Source: Bradyrhizobium icense
Lineage (GTDB): Bacteria > Pseudomonadota > Alphaproteobacteria > Rhizobiales > Xanthobacteraceae
Direction of reading: 5' to 3'
NCBI RefSeq assembly: GCF_001693385.1
Contig: NZ_CP016428.1
Coordinates: 7,554,001 to 7,618,000 of the forward strand
Length of the DNA: 64,000 nt
In this document: piece by piece, positions 24,572 through 33,878 of the stretch
Layout: the number at the start of each line of letters is the position of its first letter
Position numbering within the stretch: the first letter of the stretch is position 1
Position numbers and translations under genes: made by a program
The notes under the pieces: model-generated
The model's database searches: none
Seen by the model: the letters and a program-made list of their open reading frames with translations, nothing else
What the model was told of the DNA's origin: nothing

Positions 24572-25408
24572 CTAGTTTAACCAAAGCCTTGGCAGCGCCA
24601 CGCCGCTGGCACGGCCGAGCACTGTCATCATGTCGGCGCGCAGCCGCGCCGCATCTTGGGCACAGAAGCGCGCCATTGCAAATCCATTCCAGCAGGAGAT
24701 GCCGACCTCGCCGCCAAACGTTTCCGAGGCTTCGCGGATGCGCTGCACGACTGCCTCATTGCCGGGCACGATCAGCGCGGTGCCGATGGCAACGCCACCA
24801 TTGGCCATGGCTGGCCGCGCCAATTTTGCGCCGATGTCGCCATCGAGCCGGACGGTCTCCGCAAAGACCAGCTTGCCGCCGCGGCGCAGGCGCCAGCGGT
24901 CGACGAACTCGCCGTGCAGCATCCTTTCGCCCATAGCGGCGCGACCGAACACCACGATTTCACAGAGCAGAAGCGAGGCGTCGTCGGCCAGATCGATGTC
25001 GATACGCCTGACGATCCGCGCGCGGTCGAACAGGATCGTCTCCTGCGGCAGCCAGGCAAGATGCGCGCCCGCTTCCACCTTCAGCGCTATGCCGAGCTGC
25101 GCGGCGGGACCGGCGGCGCGATAGACCTTTTCGGCCGCCGCCGTCGTCAGCGTCAGCCGCGTCCCCTCGCCGGCCCCGATGTCGATATCGAAACGGTCGC
25201 CGCCGGCAATGCCGCCGGCCGTGTTGACGAACACGCCGGACAGGCCTTCCGCCTCGGGCGAAGGAAAGCGCACGCGCAGCGAGCCGGATTCATGCAAGCT
25301 TCCGCGGCGGGTGACGCCATCCTGCAGATGCACGCCGAACCGCACCGCGCCCTGCGCCCGGTTGGCCGCGAACGTTGCTGAAGCCGCGCGCGTGATATCG
25401 GTCCGCAT
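24572..25408 (-). CDS. ureD: Urease accessory protein UreD (UreH)
   Basis: 278 residues. The family motifs are RFPSPEAEGLSGVFVNTAGG, IAGGDRFDIDIGAGEGTRLT, LTTAAAEKVYRAAG and HLAWLPQETILFDRARIVRR, and the C-terminal LGRASGVALPRLWLN. UreD scaffolds UreF-UreG on the apo-urease and provides the tunnel for nickel. It lies between the transporter genes and the structural genes, the usual alphaproteobacterial order. Confidence 0.95.
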   Translation of the reverse strand: MRTDITRAASATFAANRAQGAVRFGVHLQDGVTRRGSLHESGSLRVRFPSPEAEGLSGVFVNTAGGIAGGDRFDIDIGAGEGTRLTLTTAAAEKVYRAAGPAAQLGIALKVEAGAHLAWLPQETILFDRARIVRRIDIDLADDASLLLCEIVVFGRAAMGERMLHGEFVDRWRLRRGGKLVFAETVRLDGDIGAKLARPAMANGGVAIGTALIVPGNEAVVQRIREASETFGGEVGISCWNGFAMARFCAQDAARLRADMMTVLGRASGVALPRLWLN

Positions 25409-25444
25409 CCGTCCCCCAAACGGTGTGTTCCGCGCTCGAAAACG

Positions 25445-26140
25445 TTACAGCGCCATCTGGCGGCTGATCTCCGCGGGATCGAGATTGGCGCGGTCGCAGG
25501 CATATTTCACCGCGCCGCGGTCCATGACCGCGAAATTGTCGCCGAGCTCGCAGGCAAAGTCGAGATATTGTTCGACCAGCACGATCGCGATGTTGCCGAG
25601 GCTGCGCAGATATGAGATCGCGCGGCCGATGTCCTTGATGATCGAGGGCTGGATGCCCTCGGTAGGCTCGTCCAATAGCAGCAGTTTCGGCCGCATCACC
25701 AGCGCACGGCCGATCGCGAGCTGCTGCTGTTGCCCGCCGGAGAGGTCGCCGCCCCGCCGCCCCAGCATCGTATTCAGTACCGGAAACAGCGAAAACACGT
25801 CGTCGGGGATATGGCGATCCTCGCGCTTGAGCGGGCCGAAGCCGGTCTTGAGATTTTCCTCAACCGTGAGCAGCGGAAAAATTTCGCGGCCCTGCGGCAC
25901 GAAGCCGATGCCGCGCCGCGCGCGCTCGTAGGGCTTCAGCCCGGTGATGTCGTTGCCTTCGAGCGTAATGGAGCCACTCGCGATCGGGTACTGGCCTACG
26001 AGCGCGCGCAACAGCGAAGTCTTGCCGACGCCGTTGCGCCCGAGCACGCACGTCACCTTGCCGGGCTCCGCGGACAGCGAGACGCCGCGCAGGGCTTGCG
26101 CCGCGCCGTAATAGAGATTGATGTTGTCGACCCTCAGCAT
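25445..26140 (-). CDS. urtE: Urea ABC transporter ATP-binding protein UrtE
   Basis: 231 residues. Walker A is GRNGVGKTS near residue 35, the signature is LSGGQQQQLAIGRAL, and Walker B is LLLLDEPTEGIQPSI. LivF-type ATPases of the urea branch start MLRVDNINLYYGAAQALRGV as here. It pairs with UrtD to drive UrtB-UrtC. A family C repeat lies between this gene and urtD. Confidence 0.95.
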   Translation of the reverse strand: MLRVDNINLYYGAAQALRGVSLSAEPGKVTCVLGRNGVGKTSLLRALVGQYPIASGSITLEGNDITGLKPYERARRGIGFVPQGREIFPLLTVEENLKTGFGPLKREDRHIPDDVFSLFPVLNTMLGRRGGDLSGGQQQQLAIGRALVMRPKLLLLDEPTEGIQPSIIKDIGRAISYLRSLGNIAIVLVEQYLDFACELGDNFAVMDRGAVKYACDRANLDPAEISRQMAL

Positions 26141-26159
26141 GCCCTAGGCCTTCCCATCT

Positions 26160-26277
26160 CGTGTCCCGCGCGCGGTGCAGCACGCAGTGATGCACCGCAG
26201 ATGCGGGACCCAGAGTGGGTCCCGGTTCTGGAGCGCACCATTCCGCTGCGCTCATGCTGCGCTCTGCCCGGGACACG
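26160..26277. repeat. Palindromic intergenic repeat, family C
   Basis: About 118 bp with arms CGTGTCCCG and CGGGACACG and an inner GCGGGACCC / GGGTCCCGG element. It fills the urtD-urtE gap. I recall similar sequences as common Bradyrhizobium intergenic repeats. Only one copy is in this window. Confidence 0.7.
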
Positions 26278-26300
26278 AAACTGAATATTTGCTTCCACGC

Positions 26301-27062
26301 CTACCGTCCCAGATACACTTCTATCACGCGCTCGTTCGACGAGACCTGATCGATGGTGCCCTCGGCCAACACCGTGCCTTCATGCAGGCAGGTGACCTTG
26401 ACGCCGAGTTCGCGCACGAAGGTCATGTCGTGCTCGACGACCATGACCGTCTTTTCCTTGTTGATTTCCTTCAACAGCTCGGCGGTCTGATGGGTCTCGA
26501 CGTCGGTCATGCCGGCGACCGGTTCGTCGACGAGCAGCAGTTTTGGGTCCTGCGCCAGCAGCATGCCGATCTCCAGCCACTGCTTCTGGCCGTGCGACAG
26601 GCTGCCCGCCAAACGATTGCGCGCATCGGTCAGACGGATGGTTTGCAGCACGCGGTCGATCCGCTCGGATTCGTTCCTGTTGCCGCGCCAGAACAGCGTG
26701 CCTTTGACGCTGTGATCGACGTTGAGGGCCAGCAACAGATTGTCCTCGATGGTCTGGCTCTCGAACACCGTCGGCTTCTGGAATTTGCGACCGATGCCGA
26801 GCTCGGCGATATGGGTCTCATCCAGCCGCGTCAGGTCGGTCATGCCGTCGAACAGCACGGTGCCCTCGTCCGGCTTGGTCTTGCCGGTGATGATGTCCAT
26901 CATCGTGGTCTTGCCGGCGCCGTTCGGGCCGATGACGGCGCGCATCTCGCCTGGCTCGAGGGTGAGCGACAGGTTATTGATGGCGTGAAAGCCGTCGAAC
27001 GAGACGTGCACGCCGTCGAGGTAGAGCAGCGCCGAAGTGGTCCTTCCCTCCATGACACTCAT
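26301..27062 (-). CDS. urtD: Urea ABC transporter ATP-binding protein UrtD
   Basis: 253 residues from MSVMEGRTTSALLYLDGVHV; MEG three codons later is an alternative. Walker A GPNGAGKTTMMDIITGKTKP, signature LSHGQKQWLEIGMLLAQDPK and Walker B LLLVDEPVAGMTDVET identify a LivG-type ATPase; the LSHGQKQWLEIGM form is typical of UrtD. The start is four bases from the urtC stop, so translation is probably coupled. Confidence 0.95.
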   Translation of the reverse strand: MSVMEGRTTSALLYLDGVHVSFDGFHAINNLSLTLEPGEMRAVIGPNGAGKTTMMDIITGKTKPDEGTVLFDGMTDLTRLDETHIAELGIGRKFQKPTVFESQTIEDNLLLALNVDHSVKGTLFWRGNRNESERIDRVLQTIRLTDARNRLAGSLSHGQKQWLEIGMLLAQDPKLLLVDEPVAGMTDVETHQTAELLKEINKEKTVMVVEHDMTFVRELGVKVTCLHEGTVLAEGTIDQVSSNERVIEVYLGR

Positions 27063-27066
27063 GCGC

Positions 27067-28233
27067 TCACTCCGCGGGCTTCGGTTCGCCGACGCCGTCT
27101 TCGAGCGCGGCACTTTCGGCATTGGCCTTTTCCGCTTCCTTCCGCGACTCCCGCCAGGCGTTGAAGGTGCCGACGATTCCCTTCGGCAGCAACAGCGTCA
27201 CCAGGATAAAGAGCGCACCCAGCATGAACAGCCAGTACGGCGCCAGCGGACCCGAGGTGAAGTAGGTTTTTGCGTAGTTGACGACGACAGCGCCGAGCGC
27301 GGCGCCCACCAGCGTGCCGCGGCCACCGACGGCGACCCAGATCACCGCTTCAATCGAGTTGCCCGGTGCAAATTCGCTCGGATTGATGATGCCGACCTGC
27401 GGCACGTAGAGCGCACCCGCAACGCCGGCCATGCAGGCCGACAGCGTGAACACGAACAGCTTGTAGGATTCGACGCGGTAGCCGAGAAAGCGCGTGCGCG
27501 ATTCGGCATCGCGGATTGCAATTAGAACCTTGCCGAGCTTCGACGTCACCACCGCCCGGCAGATCAGGAAGGCCAGGATCAGCGCCAGGCAGCTCAGCGC
27601 GAACAACGCGGCGCGGGTGCCGTCGGCCTGTACGTTGAAGCCGAGGATGTCCTTGAAGTCGGTCAGGCCGTTGTTGCCGCCGAAACCGAAATCGTTGCGG
27701 AAGAACGCCAGCAGCAGCGCATAGGTCATCGCCTGGGTGATGATCGAGAGATAGACGCCGGTAACGCGGGAGCGGAACGCCAGCCAGCCGAAGCAGAACG
27801 CGAGCAGGCCGGGAACAAGAATGACCATCAGCGCCGCGAACCAGAACATGTCGAAGCCGTGCCAGTACCAGGGCAGCGCCGGATAGTTCAGGAACACCAT
27901 GAAATCGGGCAGGATCGGATTGCCGTAGACGCCGCGGCTGCCGATCTGGCGCATCAGGTACATGCCCATGGCGTAGCCGCCGAGCGCGAAGAACGCGCCA
28001 TGGCCGAGCGAGAGAATACCGCAATAGCCCCAGATCAGGTCGATCGAGAGCGCTAGGATGGCGTAGCAGGCATATTTGCCGAACAGCGCGACCAGATAGG
28101 TCGGCACCTGCAGCGCCGAGCCGGCCGGCAACAAGAGGTTGGATAGCGGGATCAGCAGGCCGAGGCCGGCGACCACCACCAGGAAGATGGTGGCGCTGCG
28201 ATCGAGCGAACGCGTGAGGATATGCGGCGTCAT
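27067..28233 (-). CDS. urtC: Urea ABC transporter permease UrtC
   Basis: 388 residues with eight to ten membrane segments. Marks are SIDLIWGYCGILSLGHGAFF, the LivM-type GRGTLVGAALGAVVVNYAKT near the C-terminus, and a charged cytoplasmic tail (ESRKEAEKANAESAALEDG). The ATG overlaps the urtB stop by four bases (ATGA). It forms the channel together with UrtB. Confidence 0.95.
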   Translation of the reverse strand: MTPHILTRSLDRSATIFLVVVAGLGLLIPLSNLLLPAGSALQVPTYLVALFGKYACYAILALSIDLIWGYCGILSLGHGAFFALGGYAMGMYLMRQIGSRGVYGNPILPDFMVFLNYPALPWYWHGFDMFWFAALMVILVPGLLAFCFGWLAFRSRVTGVYLSIITQAMTYALLLAFFRNDFGFGGNNGLTDFKDILGFNVQADGTRAALFALSCLALILAFLICRAVVTSKLGKVLIAIRDAESRTRFLGYRVESYKLFVFTLSACMAGVAGALYVPQVGIINPSEFAPGNSIEAVIWVAVGGRGTLVGAALGAVVVNYAKTYFTSGPLAPYWLFMLGALFILVTLLLPKGIVGTFNAWRESRKEAEKANAESAALEDGVGEPKPAE

Positions 28234-29843
28234 GCTTCCACCGCCCGGCCCTTCAGCGCGAACAGGCCGCGCGGACGTTTCTGGATGAACAGGATGATCA
28301 GCACCAGAATGGCGATCTTGCCGAGTACGGCGCCCGCCACCGGCTCCAGGAACTTGTTGGCAATGCCGAGTGTGAAGGCGCCGACCAGCGTGCCCCAGAG
28401 ATTACCGACGCCGCCGAACACGACGACCATGAAGCTGTCGATGATGTAGCTCTGGCCGAGATTGGGACTGACATTGTCGATCTGCGATAGCGCCACGCCG
28501 GCAATCCCGGCGATCCCCGAGCCGAGACCGAAGGTCAGCGCATCGACGCGCGAGGTGGCGATGCCCATCGAGGCCGCCATCCGGCGGTTCTGCGTCACCG
28601 CGCGCATCTCGAGCCCGAGCGCGGTGTAACGCAGCATCGCGAGCAGGATGACGAACACGGCGAGCGTGAAGCAGAGGATCCAGAGCCGGTTATAGGTGAT
28701 GGTGATCTGGCCGAGCTCGAACGCGCCGCTCATCCATGAGGGATTGCCGACCTCGCGGTTGGTGGGGCCGAACGCGGTGCGCACGGCCTGCTGCAATACC
28801 AGCGACAGGCCCCAGGTCGCGAGCAGCGTCTCCAGCGGGCGGCCGTAGAGGAAGCGGATGATGCCGCGCTCGATCGCTACGCCGACCGCGCCGGCGACGA
28901 GGAACGCCAGCGGTACCGCGATCAGCAGTGAATAGTCGAACAGGCCGGGATAATGGCTGCGAATGACCTCCTGCACCACGAAAGTGGTGTAGGCCCCCAA
29001 CATCACCATCTCGCCATGGGCCATGTTGATGACGCCCATGACCCCGAAGGTGATGGCGAGCCCGATCGCGGCAAGCAGCAACACCGATCCCAGCGACAGG
29101 CCGTACCAGGCGTTCTGCACCATCGACCACATCTGCAGATTGCTCTGGATCGAAGCGATCGCGCTTGCTACGGCAGGCGCGACGTTGGGCGGCAGGTCGC
29201 TGCCCAAGCCCGTCAGCAGCGCCATTGCCTCCTGATCGCCGCGCGCCTTGACGACGGCGACCGCTTCGAGCTTCTCGACCTCGGTCGCGTCGGATTTGTA
29301 GAGCAGGATAGCGGCGCGGGCTTCCGCGAAGGCGGCCTTGACGGACTTGTTGGTCTCCTTCGCCAGGGCGCCGTCGATCACGGGCAGCGCACTCTCCTCA
29401 TGGCTCTTGAACACCGATTGCGCCGCCGCGATCCGCTTGGCCGGATCGGGTGACAACAGCGTCAACCCGCCGAGCGCGGCTTCGACGGCGCGGCGCAAGC
29501 GATTGTTGAGGCGCACGGCGGCCGCATTGTCCGGCAGCTTGTCCACGGCAGCGCCGGTCGCGGCATCGATGACCTTGCCGTCGGCCTGCGTGACGAAAAC
29601 CTTCTTGGTATCCGGATCGGCCGACAGCCGGCCTTCCTGCAGAGCGCTGATGATCGGAAAGGCGAGCGGATTGCCTGATGTCGCGACCGCGCCGATCGCC
29701 TCGTCGGTATCGGAAAAATCGTCGTTGGCGAACTTGGCGACCGCGTCCTCGAACGGGCCTGCCAGCGCCGGCGCTGCAAAGGCGACGGCAAGAGAAATCG
29801 CGAGCAAAAGCGCGCGAAGGCGATCAAGGAAATTGGCAGACAC
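28230..29843 (-). CDS. urtB: Urea ABC transporter permease UrtB with N-terminal exported domain
   Basis: 537 residues, much longer than LivH because of an N-terminal part typical of UrtB: a signal-like segment (ALLLAISLAVAFAAPALAGP), then about 200 residues of helical repeats (DEAIGAVATSGNPLAFPIIS, ALPVIDGALAKETNKSVKAA) predicted to be periplasmic. The permease begins near residue 240 (WYGLSLGSVLLLAAIGLAIT) and has the GVMGVINMAHGEMVMLGAYT and GSGIAGIAGVAL family segments. It is separated from urtA by 151 bases that contain direct repeats. Confidence 0.95.
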   Translation of the reverse strand: MSANFLDRLRALLLAISLAVAFAAPALAGPFEDAVAKFANDDFSDTDEAIGAVATSGNPLAFPIISALQEGRLSADPDTKKVFVTQADGKVIDAATGAAVDKLPDNAAAVRLNNRLRRAVEAALGGLTLLSPDPAKRIAAAQSVFKSHEESALPVIDGALAKETNKSVKAAFAEARAAILLYKSDATEVEKLEAVAVVKARGDQEAMALLTGLGSDLPPNVAPAVASAIASIQSNLQMWSMVQNAWYGLSLGSVLLLAAIGLAITFGVMGVINMAHGEMVMLGAYTTFVVQEVIRSHYPGLFDYSLLIAVPLAFLVAGAVGVAIERGIIRFLYGRPLETLLATWGLSLVLQQAVRTAFGPTNREVGNPSWMSGAFELGQITITYNRLWILCFTLAVFVILLAMLRYTALGLEMRAVTQNRRMAASMGIATSRVDALTFGLGSGIAGIAGVALSQIDNVSPNLGQSYIIDSFMVVVFGGVGNLWGTLVGAFTLGIANKFLEPVAGAVLGKIAILVLIILFIQKRPRGLFALKGRAVEA

Positions 29844-29950
29844 AATACGACCCCGGCAGGAGTATGGGGAGAAGGCGGCGGCAGCGCCGCCTTCCCCGGT
29901 CTTGTTGGAGCTCTTGGAAGCTATCGTTGCAACTCAGGTGATCATGATCC

Positions 29951-29997
29951 TGTCGGATCAGATCGGGATCATGATCTGTCGGATCAGATCGGGATCA
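29951..29997. repeat. Tandem 21-bp direct repeat between urtA and urtB
   Basis: Two identical 21-base copies of a sequence beginning TGTCGGATCAGATC lie at 29951-29971 and 29977-29997, five bases apart. They also contain GATC palindromes (GATCATGATC, GATCAGATC) that can fold. The second copy runs into the urtA stop codon. The location suggests an mRNA processing or attenuation element that sets the ratio of binding protein to permease. Confidence 0.8.
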
Positions 29998-31311
29998 GGA
30001 GCCCTGACCGCCGCACTTGTTGGTCTTGGTGTTGTAGTTGCCGCACTTCTTGCCAACCCAGTCGCCGATCAGGTCCTTGGAGCCCTCGAGCTCCTTCGAC
30101 CAGGCGTCGCCAGCGACCAGCGACGGCGTCTTCCACACCACGTCGAACTGGCCGTTGGCTTTGATTTCGCCAATGAACACCGGCTTGGTGATGTGATGGT
30201 TGGGCAGCATCTTGGAGGTGCCGCCGGTCAGGTTCTTGGCCTCGATGCCGGGCAGCGCGTCGATCACCTTGTCCGGATCGGTCGACTTCACCTTCTCGAC
30301 CGCCTTGACCCACATTTCGAAGCCGATGACGTGCGCTTCCATCGGATCGTTGGTCACGCGCTTCGGGTTCTTGGTGTAGGCCTGCCAGGCCTTGATGAAC
30401 TTGTCGTTCTCCGGCGACTTGATCGACTGGAAGTAGTTCCAGGCGGCGAGATGGCCAAGCAGCGGCTTGGTGTCGATGCCGGCGAGCTCTTCTTCACCGA
30501 CCGAGAACGCGACCACCGGAATGTCGGTCGCCTTGATGCCCTGGTTGCCCAGCTCCTTGTAGAAGGGAACGTTGGCGTCGCCGTTGATGGTGGAGACCAC
30601 AGCGGTCTTCTTGCCGGCCGAGCCGAACTTCTTGATGTCGGCCACGATCGTCTGCCAGTCCGAGTGACCGAACGGCGTGTAGTTGATCATGATGTCTTCC
30701 TGCTTGACGCCCTTCGACTTCAAGTAGGCTTCGAGAATCTTGTTGGTGGTACGCGGATAGACGTAGTCGGTGCCGGCCAGCACCCAGCGCTTCACCTTTT
30801 CGTCCTTCATCAGGTAGTCGACGGCCGGGATCGCCTGCTGGTTCGGCGCAGCGCCGGTGTAGAACACGTTGCGCTCGCTCTCCTCACCCTCGTATTGCAC
30901 GGGATAGAACAGGATCGAGTTCAGCTCCTTGAACACCGGCAGCACGGACTTGCGCGACACCGAGGTCCAGCAGCCGAACACGACCGAAACCTTGTCCTTG
31001 GTGATCAGCTCCCGCGCCTTTTCCGCAAACAGCGGCCAGTTCGAGGCGGGGTCGACCACGACGGCTTCGAGCTTCTTGCCGAGCACGCCGCCCTTCTTGT
31101 TCTGCTCGTCGATCAGGAAGAGAATCGTGTCCTTCAGCGTGGTTTCGCTGATGGCCATGGTGCCGGAGAGCGAGTGCAGGACGCCGACCTTGATGGTCTC
31201 CTGCGCTTGGGCGTTCGAGAATGCAGCCAGACCCAAAACCAGGCCGGCGGTGGCCGCCAACCAGCGGCGGCGGCTTAGCGTCGCTATATCGTGAGTTAAT
31301 TTTGTAAGCAT
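29995..31311 (-). CDS. urtA: Urea ABC transporter substrate-binding protein UrtA
   Basis: 438 residues. A Tat-like signal (LSRRRWLAATAGLVLGLAAF, cleavage after SNAQA) precedes the type I binding fold. The mature protein starts QETIKVGVLHSLSGTMAISE and has PLFAEKARELITKDKVSVVF, SVLPVFKELNSILFYPVQYE and TPFGHSDWQTIVADIKKF, the segments that distinguish UrtA from amino acid-binding relatives. It binds urea in the periplasm. First gene of the unit, about 70 bases downstream of a sigma-54-type promoter. Confidence 0.97.
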   Translation of the reverse strand: MLTKLTHDIATLSRRRWLAATAGLVLGLAAFSNAQAQETIKVGVLHSLSGTMAISETTLKDTILFLIDEQNKKGGVLGKKLEAVVVDPASNWPLFAEKARELITKDKVSVVFGCWTSVSRKSVLPVFKELNSILFYPVQYEGEESERNVFYTGAAPNQQAIPAVDYLMKDEKVKRWVLAGTDYVYPRTTNKILEAYLKSKGVKQEDIMINYTPFGHSDWQTIVADIKKFGSAGKKTAVVSTINGDANVPFYKELGNQGIKATDIPVVAFSVGEEELAGIDTKPLLGHLAAWNYFQSIKSPENDKFIKAWQAYTKNPKRVTNDPMEAHVIGFEMWVKAVEKVKSTDPDKVIDALPGIEAKNLTGGTSKMLPNHHITKPVFIGEIKANGQFDVVWKTPSLVAGDAWSKELEGSKDLIGDWVGKKCGNYNTKTNKCGGQGS

Positions 31312-31852
31312 GAAATGTCATCTCCCTGACGCAGGCGTTGAACGCTGCGAACGGCCCCACGGCCGCCTGCGTTAAGGGAATCGCAAGAACCATGCCACGG
31401 CTCAATGGCAGGATAAGCTCCTATAATCGCACGGAAATTCCGGCTGCGCGAAAACCGCCGGCGGGAAATCTGCCCATTTATTGGACGGTAGAAATGTATG
31501 CTTTGGCGGCAAACTATCTAATTTTTGTGCAAATGCCGCAATTTGGCTAAATTTCTTGCACGAATTTTGATCGTTTGGATTGACCGGGCGGCACAGCGCG
31601 ATCTGGCCGATCGGTTTCTTTAACCGCGCTGGCGAGGCGGGCCGAATTCACCTTGAAAGCGGCGCGCAGGTGCTCCATATGACTGTCGTGACCTAGAGAA
31701 TCATCAGGTCCCTGCGAGCCGCGTGTTCTGATCCCGTTTTGCGGTTTCTGGCTTGCCCCCTTCAGCTAGCAAAACCGACGCCCCAAACACGCGGGTGTCT
31801 CTGACACACTCGCGCGCTCCTGGCTGACATCGCCGGGCGCCTGCCCTTTTTA
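31312..31852. other. Divergent control region between urtA and the RNA helicase gene
   Basis: No protein gene is supported in these 541 bases. The left part has the sigma-54-type promoter of urtA (31381-31396) and, at 31527-31561, an imperfect palindrome GTGCAAA ... CTTGCAC in an AT-rich stretch that could be an activator site. The right part should contain the promoter and a long leader for the helicase gene, with a short pyrimidine-rich segment before the ATG and no obvious Shine-Dalgarno sequence. Confidence 0.5.
31381..31396 (-). promoter_or_regulatory. Sigma-54 (RpoN)-type promoter of the urt-ure operon
   Basis: On the minus strand the bases read TGGCATGGTTCTTGCG. The consensus TGGCACG-N4-TTGCW is matched except for C to T at position 6 and the last base; the GG and GC doublets have the correct ten-base spacing between them. 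It would start transcription about 60 bases before the urtA ATG. Sigma-54 with NtrC is the classical control of nitrogen scavenging. Confidence 0.7.
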
Positions 31853-33298
31853 ATGGAAAGAACCACCCTTTTGACCTCCTTTCAGGATTTCGGCCTTGCC
31901 GATCCCATCTCGCGTGCGCTCAAGGAAGAGAATTACCACACGCCCACGCCCATCCAGGCCCAGACCATCCCCATCGCATTGACCGGCCGTGACGTCGTCG
32001 GCATCGCCCAGACCGGCACCGGCAAAACCGCGGCGTTTGCGCTGCCGATCCTCCACCGGATCCTGGAAAACCGCATCCGGCCGCAGCCGAAGAGCTGCCG
32101 CGTGCTGGTGCTGTCGCCGACCCGCGAACTGTCAGGCCAGATCCTCGACAGCTTCAATGCCTATGGCCGCCACATCCGCCTGACCTCGGCGCTCGCGATC
32201 GGCGGCGTGCCGATGGGCCGCCAGGTCCGCTCGGTCATGCAGGGCGTCGAAGTGATGGTGGCGACCCCCGGCCGCCTGCTCGACCTCGTCCAGAGCAACG
32301 GGCTGAAGCTGAACCAGGTCGAGTTCCTGGTGCTCGACGAAGCCGACCGCATGCTCGACATGGGCTTCATCAACGACATCCGCAAAGTCGTCGCCAAGCT
32401 GCCGATCAAGCGGCAGACGCTGTTCTTCTCGGCCACCATGCCGAAGGATATCGCGGAACTCGCCGAATCCATGCTGCGCGACCCCGCCCGCGTGGCGGTG
32501 ACGCCGGTGGCCTCGACGGCCGACCGGATCGCCCAGCGTATCATCCAGGTCGATTTCGCGGCCAAGCCGGCGGTGCTGGCGCAGCTCCTGAAGCAGGAAC
32601 CGGTCGATCGCGCGCTGGTGTTTACCCGCACCAAGCACGGCGCCGACAAGGTGGTGAAGGTACTGACCAAGGCCGGCATCGAAGCCAACGCCATCCACGG
32701 CAACAAGTCGCAGAACCACCGGGAACGCGTGCTGGCAGCGTTCCGCTCCGGCGAGATCCGCACGTTGGTCGCCACCGATATCGCCGCCCGCGGCATCGAT
32801 GTCGACGGCATCAGCCATGTGGTGAATTTCGACCTGCCCAATGTTCCCGAAACCTATGTCCACCGCATCGGCCGCACCGCGCGCGCCGGCGCCGAGGGCG
32901 TTGCGATCTCGCTGATCGCGGGCGCCGAGGAAATGGGCTATCTGCGCGACATCGAGCGACTGATTCGCATCGCACTGCCGCGGGAAGACCGCCGCACGCC
33001 CGGCAGAAGCGACGCCGCGCCGGCGCCTGCCCAACACCGGGGTGGACGCTCGGCGCCACGTGCCCATACCGTGAGGTCCAATGACGCGGGCCAGCCTTCA
33101 AAAGGCCCTCGCCGACGCCGCCGCGGTGGTGGTAATAATGCGCCGCCGCAGCCGAACCGGCACGAAGGGCCGCGTCCGGCGCAGCAGGGCGGCAAGAGCC
33201 AGGCCGGCCACAGCGAAGGCATTCAGGGCGTCGCCTTCTTGCATCGCGAGAGCCGTCCGAATAATCAACCGAACCGTAGCCACCGAACGCAGCGCTAG
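31853..33298 (+). CDS. DEAD-box RNA helicase, RhlE type
   Basis: 481 residues. The motifs in order are the Q motif ([20 protein letters not shown]), motif I AQTGTGKT, motif Ia PTRELSGQ, motif Ib TPGRL, motif II DEAD in [13 protein letters not shown], motif [11 protein letters not shown], motif [14 protein letters not shown], motif [11 protein letters not shown] and motif [12 protein letters not shown]. After residue 380 comes a basic, Gly/Asn/Gln-rich tail ([15 protein letters not shown]) for RNA binding. Cold-induced unwinding of mRNA or ribosome assembly are likely roles, given the IF-1 and CspA genes downstream. A TTG at 31871 giving [13 protein letters not shown] is an alternative start. 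Confidence 0.93.
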   Translation: MERTTLLTSFQDFGLADPISRALKEENYHTPTPIQAQTIPIALTGRDVVGIAQTGTGKTAAFALPILHRILENRIRPQPKSCRVLVLSPTRELSGQILDSFNAYGRHIRLTSALAIGGVPMGRQVRSVMQGVEVMVATPGRLLDLVQSNGLKLNQVEFLVLDEADRMLDMGFINDIRKVVAKLPIKRQTLFFSATMPKDIAELAESMLRDPARVAVTPVASTADRIAQRIIQVDFAAKPAVLAQLLKQEPVDRALVFTRTKHGADKVVKVLTKAGIEANAIHGNKSQNHRERVLAAFRSGEIRTLVATDIAARGIDVDGISHVVNFDLPNVPETYVHRIGRTARAGAEGVAISLIAGAEEMGYLRDIERLIRIALPREDRRTPGRSDAAPAPAQHRGGRSAPRAHTVRSNDAGQPSKGPRRRRRGGGNNAPPQPNRHEGPRPAQQGGKSQAGHSEGIQGVAFLHRESRPNNQPNRSHRTQR

Positions 33299-33321
33299 CC
33301 TCGATCGACCTGGAGACCACC

Positions 33322-33609
33322 ATGGCTAAAGAAGAGCTGATCCAGTTCGAAGGACTGGTGACCGAAATCCTCCCCGACGCGCGCTACCGCGTGCAGCTCG
33401 ATGCCGGACACGAGATCGTTGCCTATACCGCGGGCAAGATGAAGAAGAACCGGATCAAGACGCTGGCAGGCGATCGCGTGACGATCGAAATGTCGCCGTA
33501 CGATTTGGAGAAGGGTCGCCTGATCTTCCGACACAAGGATGAGCGTCCCTCGACACCGGGCGCCCCGCGTGGTGCGCCGCCGCGCGGCGGCCAGTTCCGC
33601 CGACGGTAA
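33322..33609 (+). CDS. infA: Translation initiation factor IF-1, paralogue with C-terminal tail
   Basis: 95 residues. The S1-like OB fold is complete: [60 protein letters not shown] and [16 protein letters not shown]. Normal IF-1 ends at about residue 72; here 20 extra residues rich in Pro, Gly and Arg follow ([15 protein letters not shown]). IF-1 occupies the ribosomal A site during initiation. It begins 23 bases after the helicase stop with GGAGACC upstream, so it is likely cotranscribed. Confidence 0.92.
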   Translation: MAKEELIQFEGLVTEILPDARYRVQLDAGHEIVAYTAGKMKKNRIKTLAGDRVTIEMSPYDLEKGRLIFRHKDERPSTPGAPRGAPPRGGQFRRR

Positions 33610-33878
33610 ACGCATCGTAAACGTCCCTCGAAACCGCGCGCGACGAGGCCCCGTCGCGCGCGAGCGAGGGCGGCTGGCCGCCCGAATCAAAAAATCGCAC
33701 GTCAGGATTGTTTTGGACCCTACTATCGAATAATATTAGGTATCGATTTTCGGCCGGACGACATTAGCTATCCACCGGTACAGCCGGTTTAGACGCTGAC
33801 GACCCTTCCAAAAATTCGATCTCACCAGCCCGTCGAGAGGTGGGCTACGACTTGTATATCTGAGAAGGGACTACCCCC
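33610..33878 (+). promoter_or_regulatory. Long leader or promoter region of the cold-shock gene
   Basis: These 269 bases hold no gene. The segment is notably less GC-rich around 33700-33770 (GGACCCTACTATCGAATAAT), consistent with a promoter, and leaves a leader of roughly 100 to 150 bases before the cold-shock protein start. Long leaders that refold at low temperature are a feature of cspA genes. The exact start point cannot be seen. Confidence 0.4.

Noticed and set aside
29338..31278. Plus-strand open frame of 646 codons
   Set aside because: Antisense to urtB and urtA; both have family-specific motifs on the other strand.
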